A stretch of 64,000 nucleotides of DNA from positions 141,332 to 205,331 of the forward strand of contig NZ_JANZXA010000009.1 of assembly GCF_025153475.1 (NCBI RefSeq). Direction: 5' to 3'. The translations under genes and the position numbers were made by a program. The stretch comes from Novosphingobium mangrovisedimenti (lineage in GTDB: Bacteria > Pseudomonadota > Alphaproteobacteria > Sphingomonadales > Sphingomonadaceae). Shown here one piece after another: positions 9,855 to 20,889 of the stretch. Each line of letters starts with the position of its first letter. The first letter of the stretch is position 1. Below the pieces are notes generated by a model. That model made no database searches, had not been told where the DNA came from, and saw nothing but the letters and a program-made list of their open reading frames with translations.

Positions 9855-11525
9855 TCAGTTGCCGTTATGCATTTCCCTGTGCGCATCGGCGATTTCCCCG
9901 TCGAGGTCGGCAAGGATTTCCGCACGTACATCGGTCTTGAGATTGTGATCCGAAGCGATCGCCTCGCGCGCCGATGTGAGCGCCTTGATCGTCGCCGTCA
10001 TCGCGACTCTGGGCGTGCCGGTACAAATGACCGTGGCAACCCTCGACGTGTTCTGCCCGGCGCGGGCCGTGCTGTGGGCGCTGTCGGCGGGGCACTCCGA
10101 GTCGAGGATCATTTCCTGCGTAACCTCGCGCTTGCCGGCCTTGTTCATCCTGACAATGCGGATGATCTTGCGCTTGCCATCGGAGGTGACGGTTTCCTCG
10201 ACCTTCGGTGCACGGGCCATGGCCTCGGCCGCCATGCGCTCGGCCTCCGCCGCTCGACGCTCGGCTTCGGCGGCCTGGCTGCGCGCCCGGGCAGCAGCGC
10301 GCTCGGCCCTGGCCTCGATCTCGGCGTGGCGCGCTTCCTGCCTGGCGATCCACTCCCGGTCTTCCGGCGCCGGAGGAACCGGTGGCACCGGGGGAGCCGG
10401 CTCGGCAGGCTCTGCTTCGGACCAGCGCGGGGGCAGCGGAGCCTGAGGCGCCATGGGGGCCTCGGGAGGCTGCGGCACATCGACAGAGGGCACCGCTGGC
10501 ACGGCCGGAACCTCGGGTACTTCGGGCACGCCGCTTGCCTCGGGGCCTTCGGATACTTCGTTCGCCGCATAGCTGACCGTGGCGGTCACCGGCACGGACA
10601 CGACGGCAATGGCGAAGAGCCCGCGCCCCAGCACGCGCCGCGCCGGGCTCACATCCCCGCAGGCGAGCGCCTTCAGGCGGTGGATGATCGGCTTGTCACC
10701 CGTCAGCGGCCCGGCCATCGGCGCTGCCAGCGCAAGCCGGGTTCCAGCCGCATAGGAGGCGATCAGCTGTCCATAGCGCGCGCGGACCTCGCGATCGCGT
10801 CCGGCCATGACACGGGCATCGCAAGCCGCTTCCTGGTCCCCGCGCAGCGCGCGCCAGGCCGCCCATGCCAAGGGATTGAACCAGTGCAGCGCAAACAGCG
10901 GCTGCATGGCGATGATGGCGAGAAGGTCATTGCCGCCATGGTGTTCGAGTTCATGGGCAATCGCGAAGTCGGAGTTTTCCGAATCCGTGTTCGCAAGGAA
11001 ACCCATGGGCAGCGCCACGACCTTGTCGAACACCCCGAATGCCAGCGGCGCCACGGCAGCCGGGCTCTCGACGATGCGCACGCCCTGCGCGCTGGCAACC
11101 TGCCGCGCTTCGGCCAGCAGTTCACGCCGCATGGTGAAGTAGTTCCAGGTCCGCCAGGCCAGAAAGGCCACCGCGCCGCACAGCCAGATCGTCAGCAACA
11201 GCCCGGCCCACGGGATCTGAGCAAGCAGACCGGGTTCTGCGGCAGCAAGAGGCGCCACGGGCGCGCTCGCGGCTGCGGCGAGGTCTGTCGCCATCGGCTC
11301 CACCGTGGTGGCACCCGCCATGATCGGTTTGATCGAGACTTTCGGCAGCGGTGCCAGATCGCGCGGCAGCGCCAGCGGCGGCAGCACCAGACGCAGCATC
11401 GGAAGAGCCCAGAGCGCATAGGCCGCGCCAGGTCCGAACCAGCGCCCCACGGGCCGGCGGACGAGCAGGACCAGCGCCATCAGCGCGCCGGTCATCACGA
11501 GCGTATCGGTGAGCCATTCGATCAC
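9855..11525 (-). CDS. M56-family (BlaR1/MecR1-like) membrane metalloprotease sensor
   Basis: This 556-residue protein should sense a signal outside and cleave its partner repressor. The N-terminal half is the M56 module: membrane helices (LVMTGALMALVLLVRR and LLLTIWLCGAVAFLAW), the cytosolic zinc-protease motif HELEHH near residue 192, and the trailing helix LFALHWFNPLAWAAW with DQEAACDARV. The C-terminal part is not a penicillin-binding domain as in BlaR1. It is a Pro/Val/Glu-rich stalk (about 325-390), an Ala/Glu/Arg coiled coil (about 390-440) and a ~110-residue tail with two Cys. The start is GTG, overlapping the repressor stop as GTGA, so the two are translationally coupled. Confidence 0.85.
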   Translation of the reverse strand: MIEWLTDTLVMTGALMALVLLVRRPVGRWFGPGAAYALWALPMLRLVLPPLALPRDLAPLPKVSIKPIMAGATTVEPMATDLAAAASAPVAPLAAAEPGLLAQIPWAGLLLTIWLCGAVAFLAWRTWNYFTMRRELLAEARQVASAQGVRIVESPAAVAPLAFGVFDKVVALPMGFLANTDSENSDFAIAHELEHHGGNDLLAIIAMQPLFALHWFNPLAWAAWRALRGDQEAACDARVMAGRDREVRARYGQLIASYAAGTRLALAAPMAGPLTGDKPIIHRLKALACGDVSPARRVLGRGLFAIAVVSVPVTATVSYAANEVSEGPEASGVPEVPEVPAVPAVPSVDVPQPPEAPMAPQAPLPPRWSEAEPAEPAPPVPPVPPAPEDREWIARQEARHAEIEARAERAAARARSQAAEAERRAAEAERMAAEAMARAPKVEETVTSDGKRKIIRIVRMNKAGKREVTQEMILDSECPADSAHSTARAGQNTSRVATVICTGTPRVAMTATIKALTSAREAIASDHNLKTDVRAEILADLDGEIADAHREMHNGN

Positions 11526-11908
11526 GACTTGAGCTCCTTCAACAGGGCCTCGATCTCGGCGATGTCATTTTCGGTCAAGGCATCCGACTGGGCCAGATGC
11601 GCAAAGAGCGGCGCCGCGCGCCCGCCGAACAGGCGGTCGACCAGGCGGCGGCTTTCGGTTCCGACGTATTCGGCGCGGGCGATTTTAGGCGAATAGAGGA
11701 AGCGCTTGCCGTCGGGCTCGGTCGCGACGGCCTGCTTGGTCACGAGGCGCGAGAGCAGTGTCTTGACCGTATTGAGGCTCCAGCCCCTCGGACCGCAGAC
11801 TTCCTCGCACACTTCCTGCGCGGTCAGCGGAGAGCGCTGCCACAGCGCCTCCATCACAGCCTGTTCGGCCTCGGAAATTCGTTCCGGCTGATCGGGCTTT
11901 GCCGCCAC
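11522..11908 (-). CDS. BlaI/MecI-family transcriptional repressor
   Basis: The 128-residue protein is a winged-helix repressor of the BlaI/MecI/CopY family, here partner to the M56 protease that it overlaps by four bases. The N-terminal domain reads ISEAEQAVMEALWQRSPLTA, then the recognition helix SLNTVKTLLSRLVTKQ and the wing GKRFLYSP. The C-terminal ~45 residues are the helical dimerisation region. It starts at GTG 11908 preceded by GGAGGG at about 7 bases. Two family-type operator boxes lie immediately upstream, so autorepression is expected, released by M56 cleavage. Regulated genes beyond this operon are unknown. Confidence 0.9.
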   Translation of the reverse strand: MAAKPDQPERISEAEQAVMEALWQRSPLTAQEVCEEVCGPRGWSLNTVKTLLSRLVTKQAVATEPDGKRFLYSPKIARAEYVGTESRRLVDRLFGGRAAPLFAHLAQSDALTENDIAEIEALLKELKS

Positions 11909-11921
11909 TCATCCCTCCATC

Positions 11922-11953
11922 GTTTACACACGTAATCGACTACGAATGTAAAC
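11922..11953. promoter_or_regulatory. Double BlaI-type operator
   Basis: A 32-base imperfect palindrome bounded by GTTTACA and TGTAAAC contains two 10-mers of the form TAC-N4-GTA: TACACACGTA at 11925-11934 and TACGAATGTA at 11941-11950, spaced 16 bases centre to centre. BlaI/MecI operators are built from TACA/TGTA dyads, so this fits two repressor dimers just upstream of the repressor start. Confidence 0.75.
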
Positions 11954-11979
11954 ATGAACCGTGGATGAATAGCCTCCGT

Positions 11980-12660
11980 TCAATCTTCCACTTTGCGGAA
12001 CATCACGTCACGTCCGTAGCGCTGGAAAACGTAGGCTCCATCACGCAGCGGCAGGACGGCGTGATCGAAGATCTTGAAGCCCAAGGCATTGGGTACAAAC
12101 GCGAAACTCAGGCGTTTTCCCCGCGCGTTGTCGACGAGCACAGGCTCCCCCTGCACTTCGAATATCGGCAGCCCCAGCCTGATCGAAACCTTGCCGCCCC
12201 CCTTCTCCAGCGGGACAATCAGCCCGTCATCGCTGAAATCCGAAGTGAAGGACCTTCCGTCCGCCAGAGTGACCACAGCGCGGAACAGGGATAGGGGAAG
12301 CCCCTTCGGAACCTCCAAATCAACAGCCAGCGCGCCCTTCGGCCCGCCTGCCGCAGCCTTTTCGCCGAGAAAATCGAAGCGGGGCGCGTCCACCGGATCG
12401 CTGGTCAGGACAATGGCGCTGCCGGTGCTCGTCCATGTCCCCTGCGAATATTCATCGACCGCGCCGTAGCTCAAGGCGTAGCGATAGCGTCCGTCCTCGC
12501 CCAGTTCGAGATGCACGGCCATTTCCATCTGGGTGCCGTTATATTGTCCGGCAATCGCGGCGGTCTCGGGCCCGGCCATGACAGTGCCCGGCAGGAGAAC
12601 GCCGCATACAAGAAGGGCGGCAATCCCGAACTTCCGGATCGCCGCCCTCTTTGTCATCAT
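11980..12660 (-). CDS. Hypothetical exported protein
   Basis: The 226-residue product begins MMTKRAAIRKFGIAALLVC and has a signal peptide ending near VMAGPE, so it is probably periplasmic. The mature part is rich in beta strands (GQYNGTQMEMAVHLEL, RYRYALSYGAVDEYSQGTW) and recalls a small beta-barrel or lipocalin-like fold, but I recognise no family motif. It lies only 17 bases downstream of sdhA on the same strand, in the place where sdhB often sits, and may be read from the sdh transcript. Either of two adjacent ATGs (12660, 12657) could be the start. Confidence 0.65.
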   Translation of the reverse strand: MMTKRAAIRKFGIAALLVCGVLLPGTVMAGPETAAIAGQYNGTQMEMAVHLELGEDGRYRYALSYGAVDEYSQGTWTSTGSAIVLTSDPVDAPRFDFLGEKAAAGGPKGALAVDLEVPKGLPLSLFRAVVTLADGRSFTSDFSDDGLIVPLEKGGGKVSIRLGLPIFEVQGEPVLVDNARGKRLSFAFVPNALGFKIFDHAVLPLRDGAYVFQRYGRDVMFRKVED

Positions 12661-12677
12661 CTCAAGCCGCCGCGCGC

Positions 12678-14486
12678 TTAGTACACGCGCGCCTTGGGCT
12701 TGATGTACTCGACATCGTCGGTGAGCGTGTATTCGTGCACCGGACGGTAGTCGAGGCGAACCTCGCCGCCCTTGCCGCCCCAGCCGTTGAACCAGGCTGC
12801 GGTGTGCTTCATCCAGTTCTCGTCGTCGCGGGTGGGGAAATCCTCGTGCGCGTGGGCGCCGCGGCTTTCCTTGCGCGCGTGGGCGCCGTGCAGCGTGACG
12901 GTGGCCGCACCGATCAGGTTGTCCAGTTCCATCGTCTCGACGAGGTCGGAGTTCCAGATCAGGCCGCGGTCCGAAACCTTGATGTCCTGCATCTTCTTGT
13001 AGGTTTCTGCCATGGCGACCTTTCCTTCGGCCATGACTTCGTCGGTGCGGAACACGGCGGCGTGGGCCGACATGGTCTGCTGCATTTCCGTGCGGATCTG
13101 CGCGGTCGGCATGCTGCCGTCGGCGTGGCGGAAGTGGTCCAGACGGGTCAGCGCCAAGTCCGCCGAGTCCGAAGGCAGCTCGGGCTGCTTGGCCATCGGC
13201 GTCAGCAGTTCCTTGAGGCGGTGGCCGGTCGCGCGGCCGAACACGACAAGGTCGGTCAGCGAGTTGGAGCCGAGGCGGTTCGCGCCGTGGACCGACACGC
13301 AGGCCGCCTCGCCCACCGCGAACAGGCCCGGGACGACCGTTTCGGGGTTGCCGTCGGCACCGATGGTCATGACTTCGCCGTGGTAGTTCGTCGGAATGCC
13401 GCCCATGTTGTAGTGGACGGTCGGAACCACCGGCAACGGCTGACGGGTGAGGTCGACGCCGGCGAAGATCTTGCCCGATTCGGTGATGCCCGGCAGGCGC
13501 TGCGCCAGCACCTTGGGATCGATGTGATCGAGGTGCAGGTAGATGTGGTCCTTGTTCGGGCCCACGCCGCGGCCTTCGCGGATTTCCAGCGCCATCGAAC
13601 GCGAGACGACGTCACGCGAGGCAAGGTCCTTGGCCGAAGGAGCATAGCGTTCCATGAAACGCTCACCCTCGGAGTTGGTGAGGTAACCGCCCTCGCCGCG
13701 CGCGCCTTCGGTGATGAGCACGCCCGCACCGTAGATGCCGGTCGGGTGGAACTGCACGAATTCCATGTCCTGCAGCGGCAGGCCTGCGCGAAGCACCATG
13801 CCCGCGCCGTCGCCGGTGCAGGTGTGGGCCGACGTCGCGGTGAAGTAGCTGCGGCCGTAACCGCCGGTCGCGAGCACCACGGCCTGCGAACGGAAGCGGT
13901 GGATCGAACCATCATCGAGACACAGCGCGATCACGCCCACGCACTTGCCGCCGTCCATGATGAGGTCGATGGCGAAGTATTCGATGAAGAAGTCCGCCGC
14001 GTACTTCAGCGACTGCTGGTACAGCGTATGGAGCATGGCATGGCCGGTACGGTCGGCTGCGGCGCAAGTGCGCTGCACCGGCGGACCGTCGCCCATGTTC
14101 TGCATGTGGCCGCCGAACGGACGCTGGTAGATCGTCCCGTCCTCGTTGCGGCTGAAGGGCATGCCGGCATGCTCGAGCTCGAGGATCGCGTCGGGCGCTT
14201 CGCGCACCATGTATTCGATCGCGTCCTGATCGCCCAGCCAGTCCGACCCCTTGACGGTGTCGTACATATGCCAGGTCCAGTGATCCGGCGTGTTGTTCTT
14301 GAGCGAGGCGGCAATGCCGCCCTGCGCCGCAACGGTGTGCGAGCGGGTGGGGAACACCTTGGTGATGCACGCGGTCTTCAGGCCGGCTTCGGCCGAACCC
14401 ATCGTGGCGCGCAGGCCCGAGCCACCGGCGCCGACGACGACGGTGTCATAAGTGTGATCGATGATCTTGTAAGCAGGCGCGGACAT
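12678..14486 (-). CDS. sdhA: Succinate dehydrogenase flavoprotein subunit
   Basis: SdhA is the 602-residue catalytic subunit of complex II, oxidising succinate to fumarate on covalently bound FAD at the cytoplasmic face of the inner membrane. Visible motifs are the FAD fold [20 protein letters not shown], the flavinylation His in [11 protein letters not shown] near residue 49, the active-site stretch [19 protein letters not shown], and the C-terminal [14 protein letters not shown]. Its ATG shares one base with the sdhD stop (TGATG), so the order is sdhC-sdhD-sdhA. The iron-sulfur subunit gene sdhB does not follow within this window. Confidence 0.98.
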   Translation of the reverse strand: MSAPAYKIIDHTYDTVVVGAGGSGLRATMGSAEAGLKTACITKVFPTRSHTVAAQGGIAASLKNNTPDHWTWHMYDTVKGSDWLGDQDAIEYMVREAPDAILELEHAGMPFSRNEDGTIYQRPFGGHMQNMGDGPPVQRTCAAADRTGHAMLHTLYQQSLKYAADFFIEYFAIDLIMDGGKCVGVIALCLDDGSIHRFRSQAVVLATGGYGRSYFTATSAHTCTGDGAGMVLRAGLPLQDMEFVQFHPTGIYGAGVLITEGARGEGGYLTNSEGERFMERYAPSAKDLASRDVVSRSMALEIREGRGVGPNKDHIYLHLDHIDPKVLAQRLPGITESGKIFAGVDLTRQPLPVVPTVHYNMGGIPTNYHGEVMTIGADGNPETVVPGLFAVGEAACVSVHGANRLGSNSLTDLVVFGRATGHRLKELLTPMAKQPELPSDSADLALTRLDHFRHADGSMPTAQIRTEMQQTMSAHAAVFRTDEVMAEGKVAMAETYKKMQDIKVSDRGLIWNSDLVETMELDNLIGAATVTLHGAHARKESRGAHAHEDFPTRDDENWMKHTAAWFNGWGGKGGEVRLDYRPVHEYTLTDDVEYIKPKARVY

Positions 14487-14872
14487 CAGGCGTGAGCTCC
14501 CAGCGCGAGGCGGACGACGCAGAAGACGCCGAAAGCGGCGCCAGCGAATGCGACAAGGTTCAGGGCGGCGATGCAGGCGAACTTGTTCGCATGCTCATGG
14601 ACATAGTCCTCGACCATGACCTGCATGCCCAGACGCGCATGCCAGAAGGACGAGACGACGAGCAGGATCATCGCGACAGCCGGGACCGGAGTCGCCAGCC
14701 AGTCCGCAACCGAGGCGTAGCTCAGGTCCGGCAGCAGGACGATCGAGGCCGCCAGCCACAGGAGCAGCAGCAGGTTGCCGATGGCGGTGAAGCGCTGGAG
14801 CAGCCAGTGATGCGTACCGCTCTTGGCCGAGCCGAGGCCGCGTACGCGGCCGATGGAAGTTCCGTTACCCAT
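14486..14872 (-). CDS. sdhD: Succinate dehydrogenase membrane anchor subunit
   Basis: The 128-residue protein has three membrane helices ([36 protein letters not shown] and [19 protein letters not shown]). [18 protein letters not shown] between helices 2 and 3 is the SdhD signature, with His residues expected near heme b and quinone. With SdhC it anchors SdhA/SdhB and reduces ubiquinone. It lies between sdhC (12-base gap) and sdhA (1-base overlap). Confidence 0.93.
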   Translation of the reverse strand: MGNGTSIGRVRGLGSAKSGTHHWLLQRFTAIGNLLLLLWLAASIVLLPDLSYASVADWLATPVPAVAMILLVVSSFWHARLGMQVMVEDYVHEHANKFACIAALNLVAFAGAAFGVFCVVRLALGAHA

Positions 14873-14884
14873 TGTTTCCGTCCC

Positions 14885-15280
14885 TCAGCGAAGCAGCAGG
14901 AGCGCCCAGAAGGCGGCGGTGGCGAGCACACCCAGGACCGGCGACAGGATCGACCAGACCTTGTTGGACTTGAGCTCGAAACCCGCGCCGACATCGAGCA
15001 CAAAGTGGCGAAGACCGCTCATCATGTGGGTGAAGAAGGCCCAAGAGATACCCACCAGCACGATGTAGCCGATCGGCGTCGTCATGGCCCAGGCGAACGT
15101 CTCGTATGCCTTGGGGCCACTGGCGAGTGCGCCCAGCCACCACAGCAGCACACCGAGCCCGGCGACTGCCAAGCCGTTGCCGGTGACACGATGCATGATC
15201 GAGACGAACATGTGCGGGCCCCAGCGCCAGATCTGGAGGTGGGGCGAAAGCGGTCGGTTGCTGGTGCCGGCGTTGGCCAT
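14885..15280 (-). CDS. sdhC: Succinate dehydrogenase cytochrome b556 subunit
   Basis: The 131-residue protein opens MANAGTSNRPLSPHLQIWRW, the SdhC signature RPLSPHLxIY/W, followed by SIMHRVTGNGLAVAG with the conserved S-x3-R of the quinone site. The helices GLAVAGLGVLLWWLGALA, GYIVLVGISWAFFTHMMSG (with the heme-ligand His region GLRHFVLD) and LGVLATAAFWALLLL follow. I use the ATG at 15280 rather than the in-frame TTG at 15346 because family homology begins there. First gene of the sdhCDA operon; it diverges from the metallo-beta-lactamase gene. Confidence 0.93.
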   Translation of the reverse strand: MANAGTSNRPLSPHLQIWRWGPHMFVSIMHRVTGNGLAVAGLGVLLWWLGALASGPKAYETFAWAMTTPIGYIVLVGISWAFFTHMMSGLRHFVLDVGAGFELKSNKVWSILSPVLGVLATAAFWALLLLR

Positions 15281-15429
15281 GCTCTTGCGAATCCCCTTGC
15301 CTGCGGCAGCGAAGCGTGCTGCCCTTGTCGAAGTCCCCTTAGCCAAATCGCGGAATGGTGCAAGTTCTGCAACGCAAGATCGTGCAAGGGTTCTGGTCTA
15401 TTCCGCATGCGAAGCCTAAAGCGGCGGGC

Positions 15430-16350
15430 ATGAATCGGTCCCTGAGGAACATTGCGCTGGCAGCGCTGCTCGCCGCCGCTCCGGCCATGGCACACGCGAA
15501 AACGGCCGCTCCCGCGCCGCACACCGGCCCGCAACTTGCCGCAGCCTGCAACGGTCACGACGGCTGGACGGACCCGGCACCGCCCGCACATATTTTCGGC
15601 AACACCTGGTACGTCGGCACTTGCGGGATTTCCGCGATCCTGATCACCGGCGATGACGGCCACGTGCTGATCGACGGCGGCATGGCCGAGGCGGCTCCGC
15701 TGGTGTTGGCCAACATCGCCGCGCTGGGTTTCGATCCCGCGGACGTACGCTGGATCATCCTCAGCCACGAACATTTCGACCATGCCGGTGCACTGGCGGC
15801 GCTAAAGCGCGCCACCGGCGCGAAGCTGGCCGCGCTGGCGCCTGCGGCAAAAGTGCTCGAAACCGGCATACCCGATCCCTCAGACCCGCAGTACGGCATG
15901 CTCAAGGGTATGGCCCCCGTCGCAACCGACCGGGTCCTTGTCGATGGAGACAGCCTCGTCCTCGGCCGCATCACCTTGACGGTCCATGCAACGCCTGCCC
16001 ATTCGCCGGGCTCGGCAAGCTGGACCTGGCAGTCCTGCACCGGGGACTTCACCTGCCTGATGATCGCCTATGCCGACAGCGCAACTGCTATATCGGCCGA
16101 TGCCTACCGCTTCACCGACCACGAGGACCGCGTTGCGCAAGTGCGCGAGGGCCTTTCGCGAATCGCGCGACTTCCCTGCGACATACTGCTGACGCCGCAC
16201 CCGTCCGCGAGCGGCATGATGGAACGCTTCGCCGGCAAGACCGCACTCGTCGATTCGTCAGCGTGCCGCTCCTATGCCGCCGCCGCGCAACACCGTTTCG
16301 AAGCCCGCCTGGCGCGCGAAGCGGGAGACGCGAACGAGGCGCGGCCGTGA
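15430..16350 (+). CDS. Subclass B3 metallo-beta-lactamase-like hydrolase
   Basis: The 306-residue product has a signal peptide (MNRSLRNIALAALLAAAPAMAHA) and a periplasmic metallo-beta-lactamase fold of B3 type. Zinc ligands are visible as SHEHFDHAG (His113, His115, Asp117, His118), the His of TPAHSPGSASWTW, and the His in LLTPHPSA. B3 features include the N-terminal strand region IFGNTWYVGTCGISAILITG and three or four Cys in the C-terminal half. It may hydrolyse beta-lactams, but environmental B3-like proteins can have other lactone or amide substrates. I start at the ATG 15430, matching the signal peptide. Its stop overlaps the GTG start of prmA (GTGA). Confidence 0.87.
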   Translation: MNRSLRNIALAALLAAAPAMAHAKTAAPAPHTGPQLAAACNGHDGWTDPAPPAHIFGNTWYVGTCGISAILITGDDGHVLIDGGMAEAAPLVLANIAALGFDPADVRWIILSHEHFDHAGALAALKRATGAKLAALAPAAKVLETGIPDPSDPQYGMLKGMAPVATDRVLVDGDSLVLGRITLTVHATPAHSPGSASWTWQSCTGDFTCLMIAYADSATAISADAYRFTDHEDRVAQVREGLSRIARLPCDILLTPHPSASGMMERFAGKTALVDSSACRSYAAAAQHRFEARLAREAGDANEARP

Positions 16351-17249
16351 GCTGGAAGATCACTGCCCTCGCCCCTCGCGCCGTAATCGAAGCCGCCCTT
16401 GTCGCGCACGAGGACGCGCTCGACTGGGACCCGGAAATCGTCCTCTCGGGCAGCGAGATCGCCGAGGACCGTCCTGACGACTGGCAACTGGAGGCCTGGT
16501 TCACGCACAAGCCCACCCGGACGGACGAGGCCGCGCTTGCAGCCCTGTTTGCCGGCCCGGTTCCTGACTTCGTGATCGAAAAGCTGCCCGATACCGACTG
16601 GCTCGTCGCCAGCCAGCAGGATCTAGAACCGATCCGCGCCGGCCGCTTCAACGTCCACACGCCAGACTATCCCGCGAGCACGGAGCCCGGCGTCGTCGAC
16701 TTCACCATTCCGGCAAGCCAGGCCTTCGGAACGGGCCAGCATGCGACGACAGCCGGATGTCTTGCCATGCTCACGCACATGAAGGCGCGCGGCGTGGTGG
16801 TGCGCAACTGCGCCGACATCGGCACGGGAACCGGCCTGCTCGCTTTCGCGGCGCTGGCACTCTGGCCCCGCGCCCTTGCCATAGCGAGCGACATCGATGC
16901 GGTCTGCACATCGGTGGTCGAAGCCAACGCCCACACCAACGGCGTGACCATGGGCGCCCGGGGAGGCGAACTGGTGATGACGGTCGCGGACGGCATGGAT
17001 CATCCGCTGCTGACGGCGCGCGGTCCCTACGACCTGATCATGGCCAATATCCTCGCCGGCCCGCTCGTAACCCTGGCACCGGATTTCGGCGCGGCGATCG
17101 TGCCCGGCGGACACCTGCTGCTTGCCGGCTTGCTGGAAACGCAGGAAGCCGCCGTGCGCGCCGCCTGCCGCAAGGCGGGACTGAGGCTTGCTGCCCGGCT
17201 CGTCAACGGCGACTGGTCGATCCTCTGGCTGCGTAAGCGCCGCAAGTAA
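16347..17249 (+). CDS. prmA: Ribosomal protein L11 methyltransferase
   Basis: PrmA trimethylates ribosomal protein L11 using SAM. The 300-residue product has an N-terminal substrate-recognition domain (about 1-110) and a Rossmann methyltransferase domain. Seen are the linker AFGTGQHATTAGCL, the SAM loop DIGTGTGLLAFAAL, DIDAVCTSVVEANAHTNGV, and the catalytic-site motif IMANILAGPLVTLAP (NxLA). The start is GTG at 16347, whose bases overlap the lactamase stop codon, so translation is probably coupled. The longer frame upstream reads through the lactamase gene and is not family-like. Confidence 0.93.
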   Translation: MSWKITALAPRAVIEAALVAHEDALDWDPEIVLSGSEIAEDRPDDWQLEAWFTHKPTRTDEAALAALFAGPVPDFVIEKLPDTDWLVASQQDLEPIRAGRFNVHTPDYPASTEPGVVDFTIPASQAFGTGQHATTAGCLAMLTHMKARGVVVRNCADIGTGTGLLAFAALALWPRALAIASDIDAVCTSVVEANAHTNGVTMGARGGELVMTVADGMDHPLLTARGPYDLIMANILAGPLVTLAPDFGAAIVPGGHLLLAGLLETQEAAVRAACRKAGLRLAARLVNGDWSILWLRKRRK

Positions 17250-17305
17250 CCGACCTCACCTCGCGCCGCCATGCCGTGGGCAGAGGCGTTCGAAGCTGCT
17301 CGTTC

Positions 17306-17614
17306 CTATGCGAGGAACAGTTCCAGCCCGTGCACAACGCGGCAGTGATTGGCCAGCGCGTCCTGGGTACGCCGGCATAGCGGCTGATCGAAGGCGAAGC
17401 CGATCCGGTCCGAGACCACCCACCGCACGGTACCGACAACCGCGCCGGCCCCATCCAGGTTGAAGCGGAAACGCTGCCCCTTGGCCACCTGGTCCTGCTT
17501 GAGAATGAGCTGGCATCCTTCGGCCGAAACGTGCCGTGCCACAACCGCACCGTACGCAAATTCCATGTGCCCCGCCGAAACCATGTCCCTGCCCGAACTC
17601 CTCAATTCGTTCAT
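17306..17614 (-). CDS. PilZ-domain protein (putative c-di-GMP receptor)
   Basis: This 102-residue single-domain protein has the late PilZ features: GQRFRFNLDGAGAVVGTVRWVVSDRIGFAFDQPL, where the GxVRW...RIGFAF strand pattern is typical. The N-terminal RxxxR c-di-GMP signature is not obvious; RSSGRD near residue 5-9 is the nearest candidate, so binding is uncertain. It would act as a cytosolic adaptor. A diguanylate cyclase gene lies elsewhere in the window (53145-54029) but no direct link is visible. It stands alone between prmA (convergent) and sciP (divergent). Confidence 0.7.
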   Translation of the reverse strand: MNELRSSGRDMVSAGHMEFAYGAVVARHVSAEGCQLILKQDQVAKGQRFRFNLDGAGAVVGTVRWVVSDRIGFAFDQPLCRRTQDALANHCRVVHGLELFLA

Positions 17615-17754
17615 CCGGAAAGGTAATTAAGACCGGTAAACGACCCGTAAAGAAACGCGAACGATTTATCCCCCGATTTTAGCAATATAGCTCAGTGACT
17701 TACGGGTTTATTCATAAGCCATCATTAACCATTTCGAGTGAGTTCGCATTAATG

Positions 17755-17770
17755 GATTCAGCCAAGAATC
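17755..17770. promoter_or_regulatory. Pair of CcrM (GANTC) sites in the sciP promoter region
   Basis: GATTC at 17755-17759 and GAATC at 17766-17770 lie 44-59 bases before the sciP ATG. A TTAACC half-site, the core of CtrA boxes, lies just upstream at 17725-17730. Cell-cycle genes in Caulobacter use both signals, so methylation-sensitive expression is plausible. No full CtrA site (TTAA-N7-TTAA) is present. Confidence 0.4.
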
Positions 17771-17813
17771 TGGCGCCAAGGGGGGTTGGTACTGACAAGT
17801 CGAGAGGCCAACC

Positions 17814-18116
17814 ATGCTTCAATCCGATCTCGACCGCCGCAAGGCGGTCACCGGTCCACTTGGCGAAGCGTTGAAGAGAGAGAACCTTCCGCCCGCCAAC
17901 ACTTCAAGATGGGTCGTACGGCGCAAGGCCGAAGTCGTTGCAGCCGTAAACGGCGGGCTGCTGACGATTGCCGAAGCCTGCGAACGCTACAACCTGACGC
18001 TGGAGGAACTCGCGTCCTGGCAACGTGCCGTCGAACGGGAAGGGATGCCCGGCCTGCGGGCCACCCGCGTCCAGCACTACAGACAGGTGCACGAACGACA
18101 GAGCCGACAGCCCTGA
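17814..18116 (+). CDS. sciP: CtrA inhibitor SciP (DUF1153)
   Basis: The 100-residue protein matches the SciP/DUF1153 family throughout: GPLGEALKRENLPPANTSRW, RRKAEVVAAVNGGLLTIAEA, then CERYNLTLEELASWQRAVER and GLRATRVQHYR. It has a helix-turn-helix (LLTIAEACERYNLTLEELASW). In Caulobacter, SciP binds DNA and CtrA to block CtrA-activated transcription in G1 cells. An AGAGG ribosome-binding site precedes ATG 17814. Together with cckA at 33.7-36.1 kb, the window encodes two controllers of the CtrA pathway. Confidence 0.93.
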   Translation: MLQSDLDRRKAVTGPLGEALKRENLPPANTSRWVVRRKAEVVAAVNGGLLTIAEACERYNLTLEELASWQRAVEREGMPGLRATRVQHYRQVHERQSRQP

Positions 18117-18173
18117 CCGTACCCTAAGGAGGGGGAGGGGCGGAAATCGCGCGTTGGCGGGCGACGTCTCCCG

Positions 18174-20877
<2,704 letters not shown>

Positions 20878-20889
20878 GCGCCTGTGCTT

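Noticed and set aside
17625..17752. A complete CtrA site upstream of sciP
   Set aside because: TTAA occurs at 17625, 17725 and 17749 but no two copies have the 7-base spacing of the consensus; only half-sites can be claimed.
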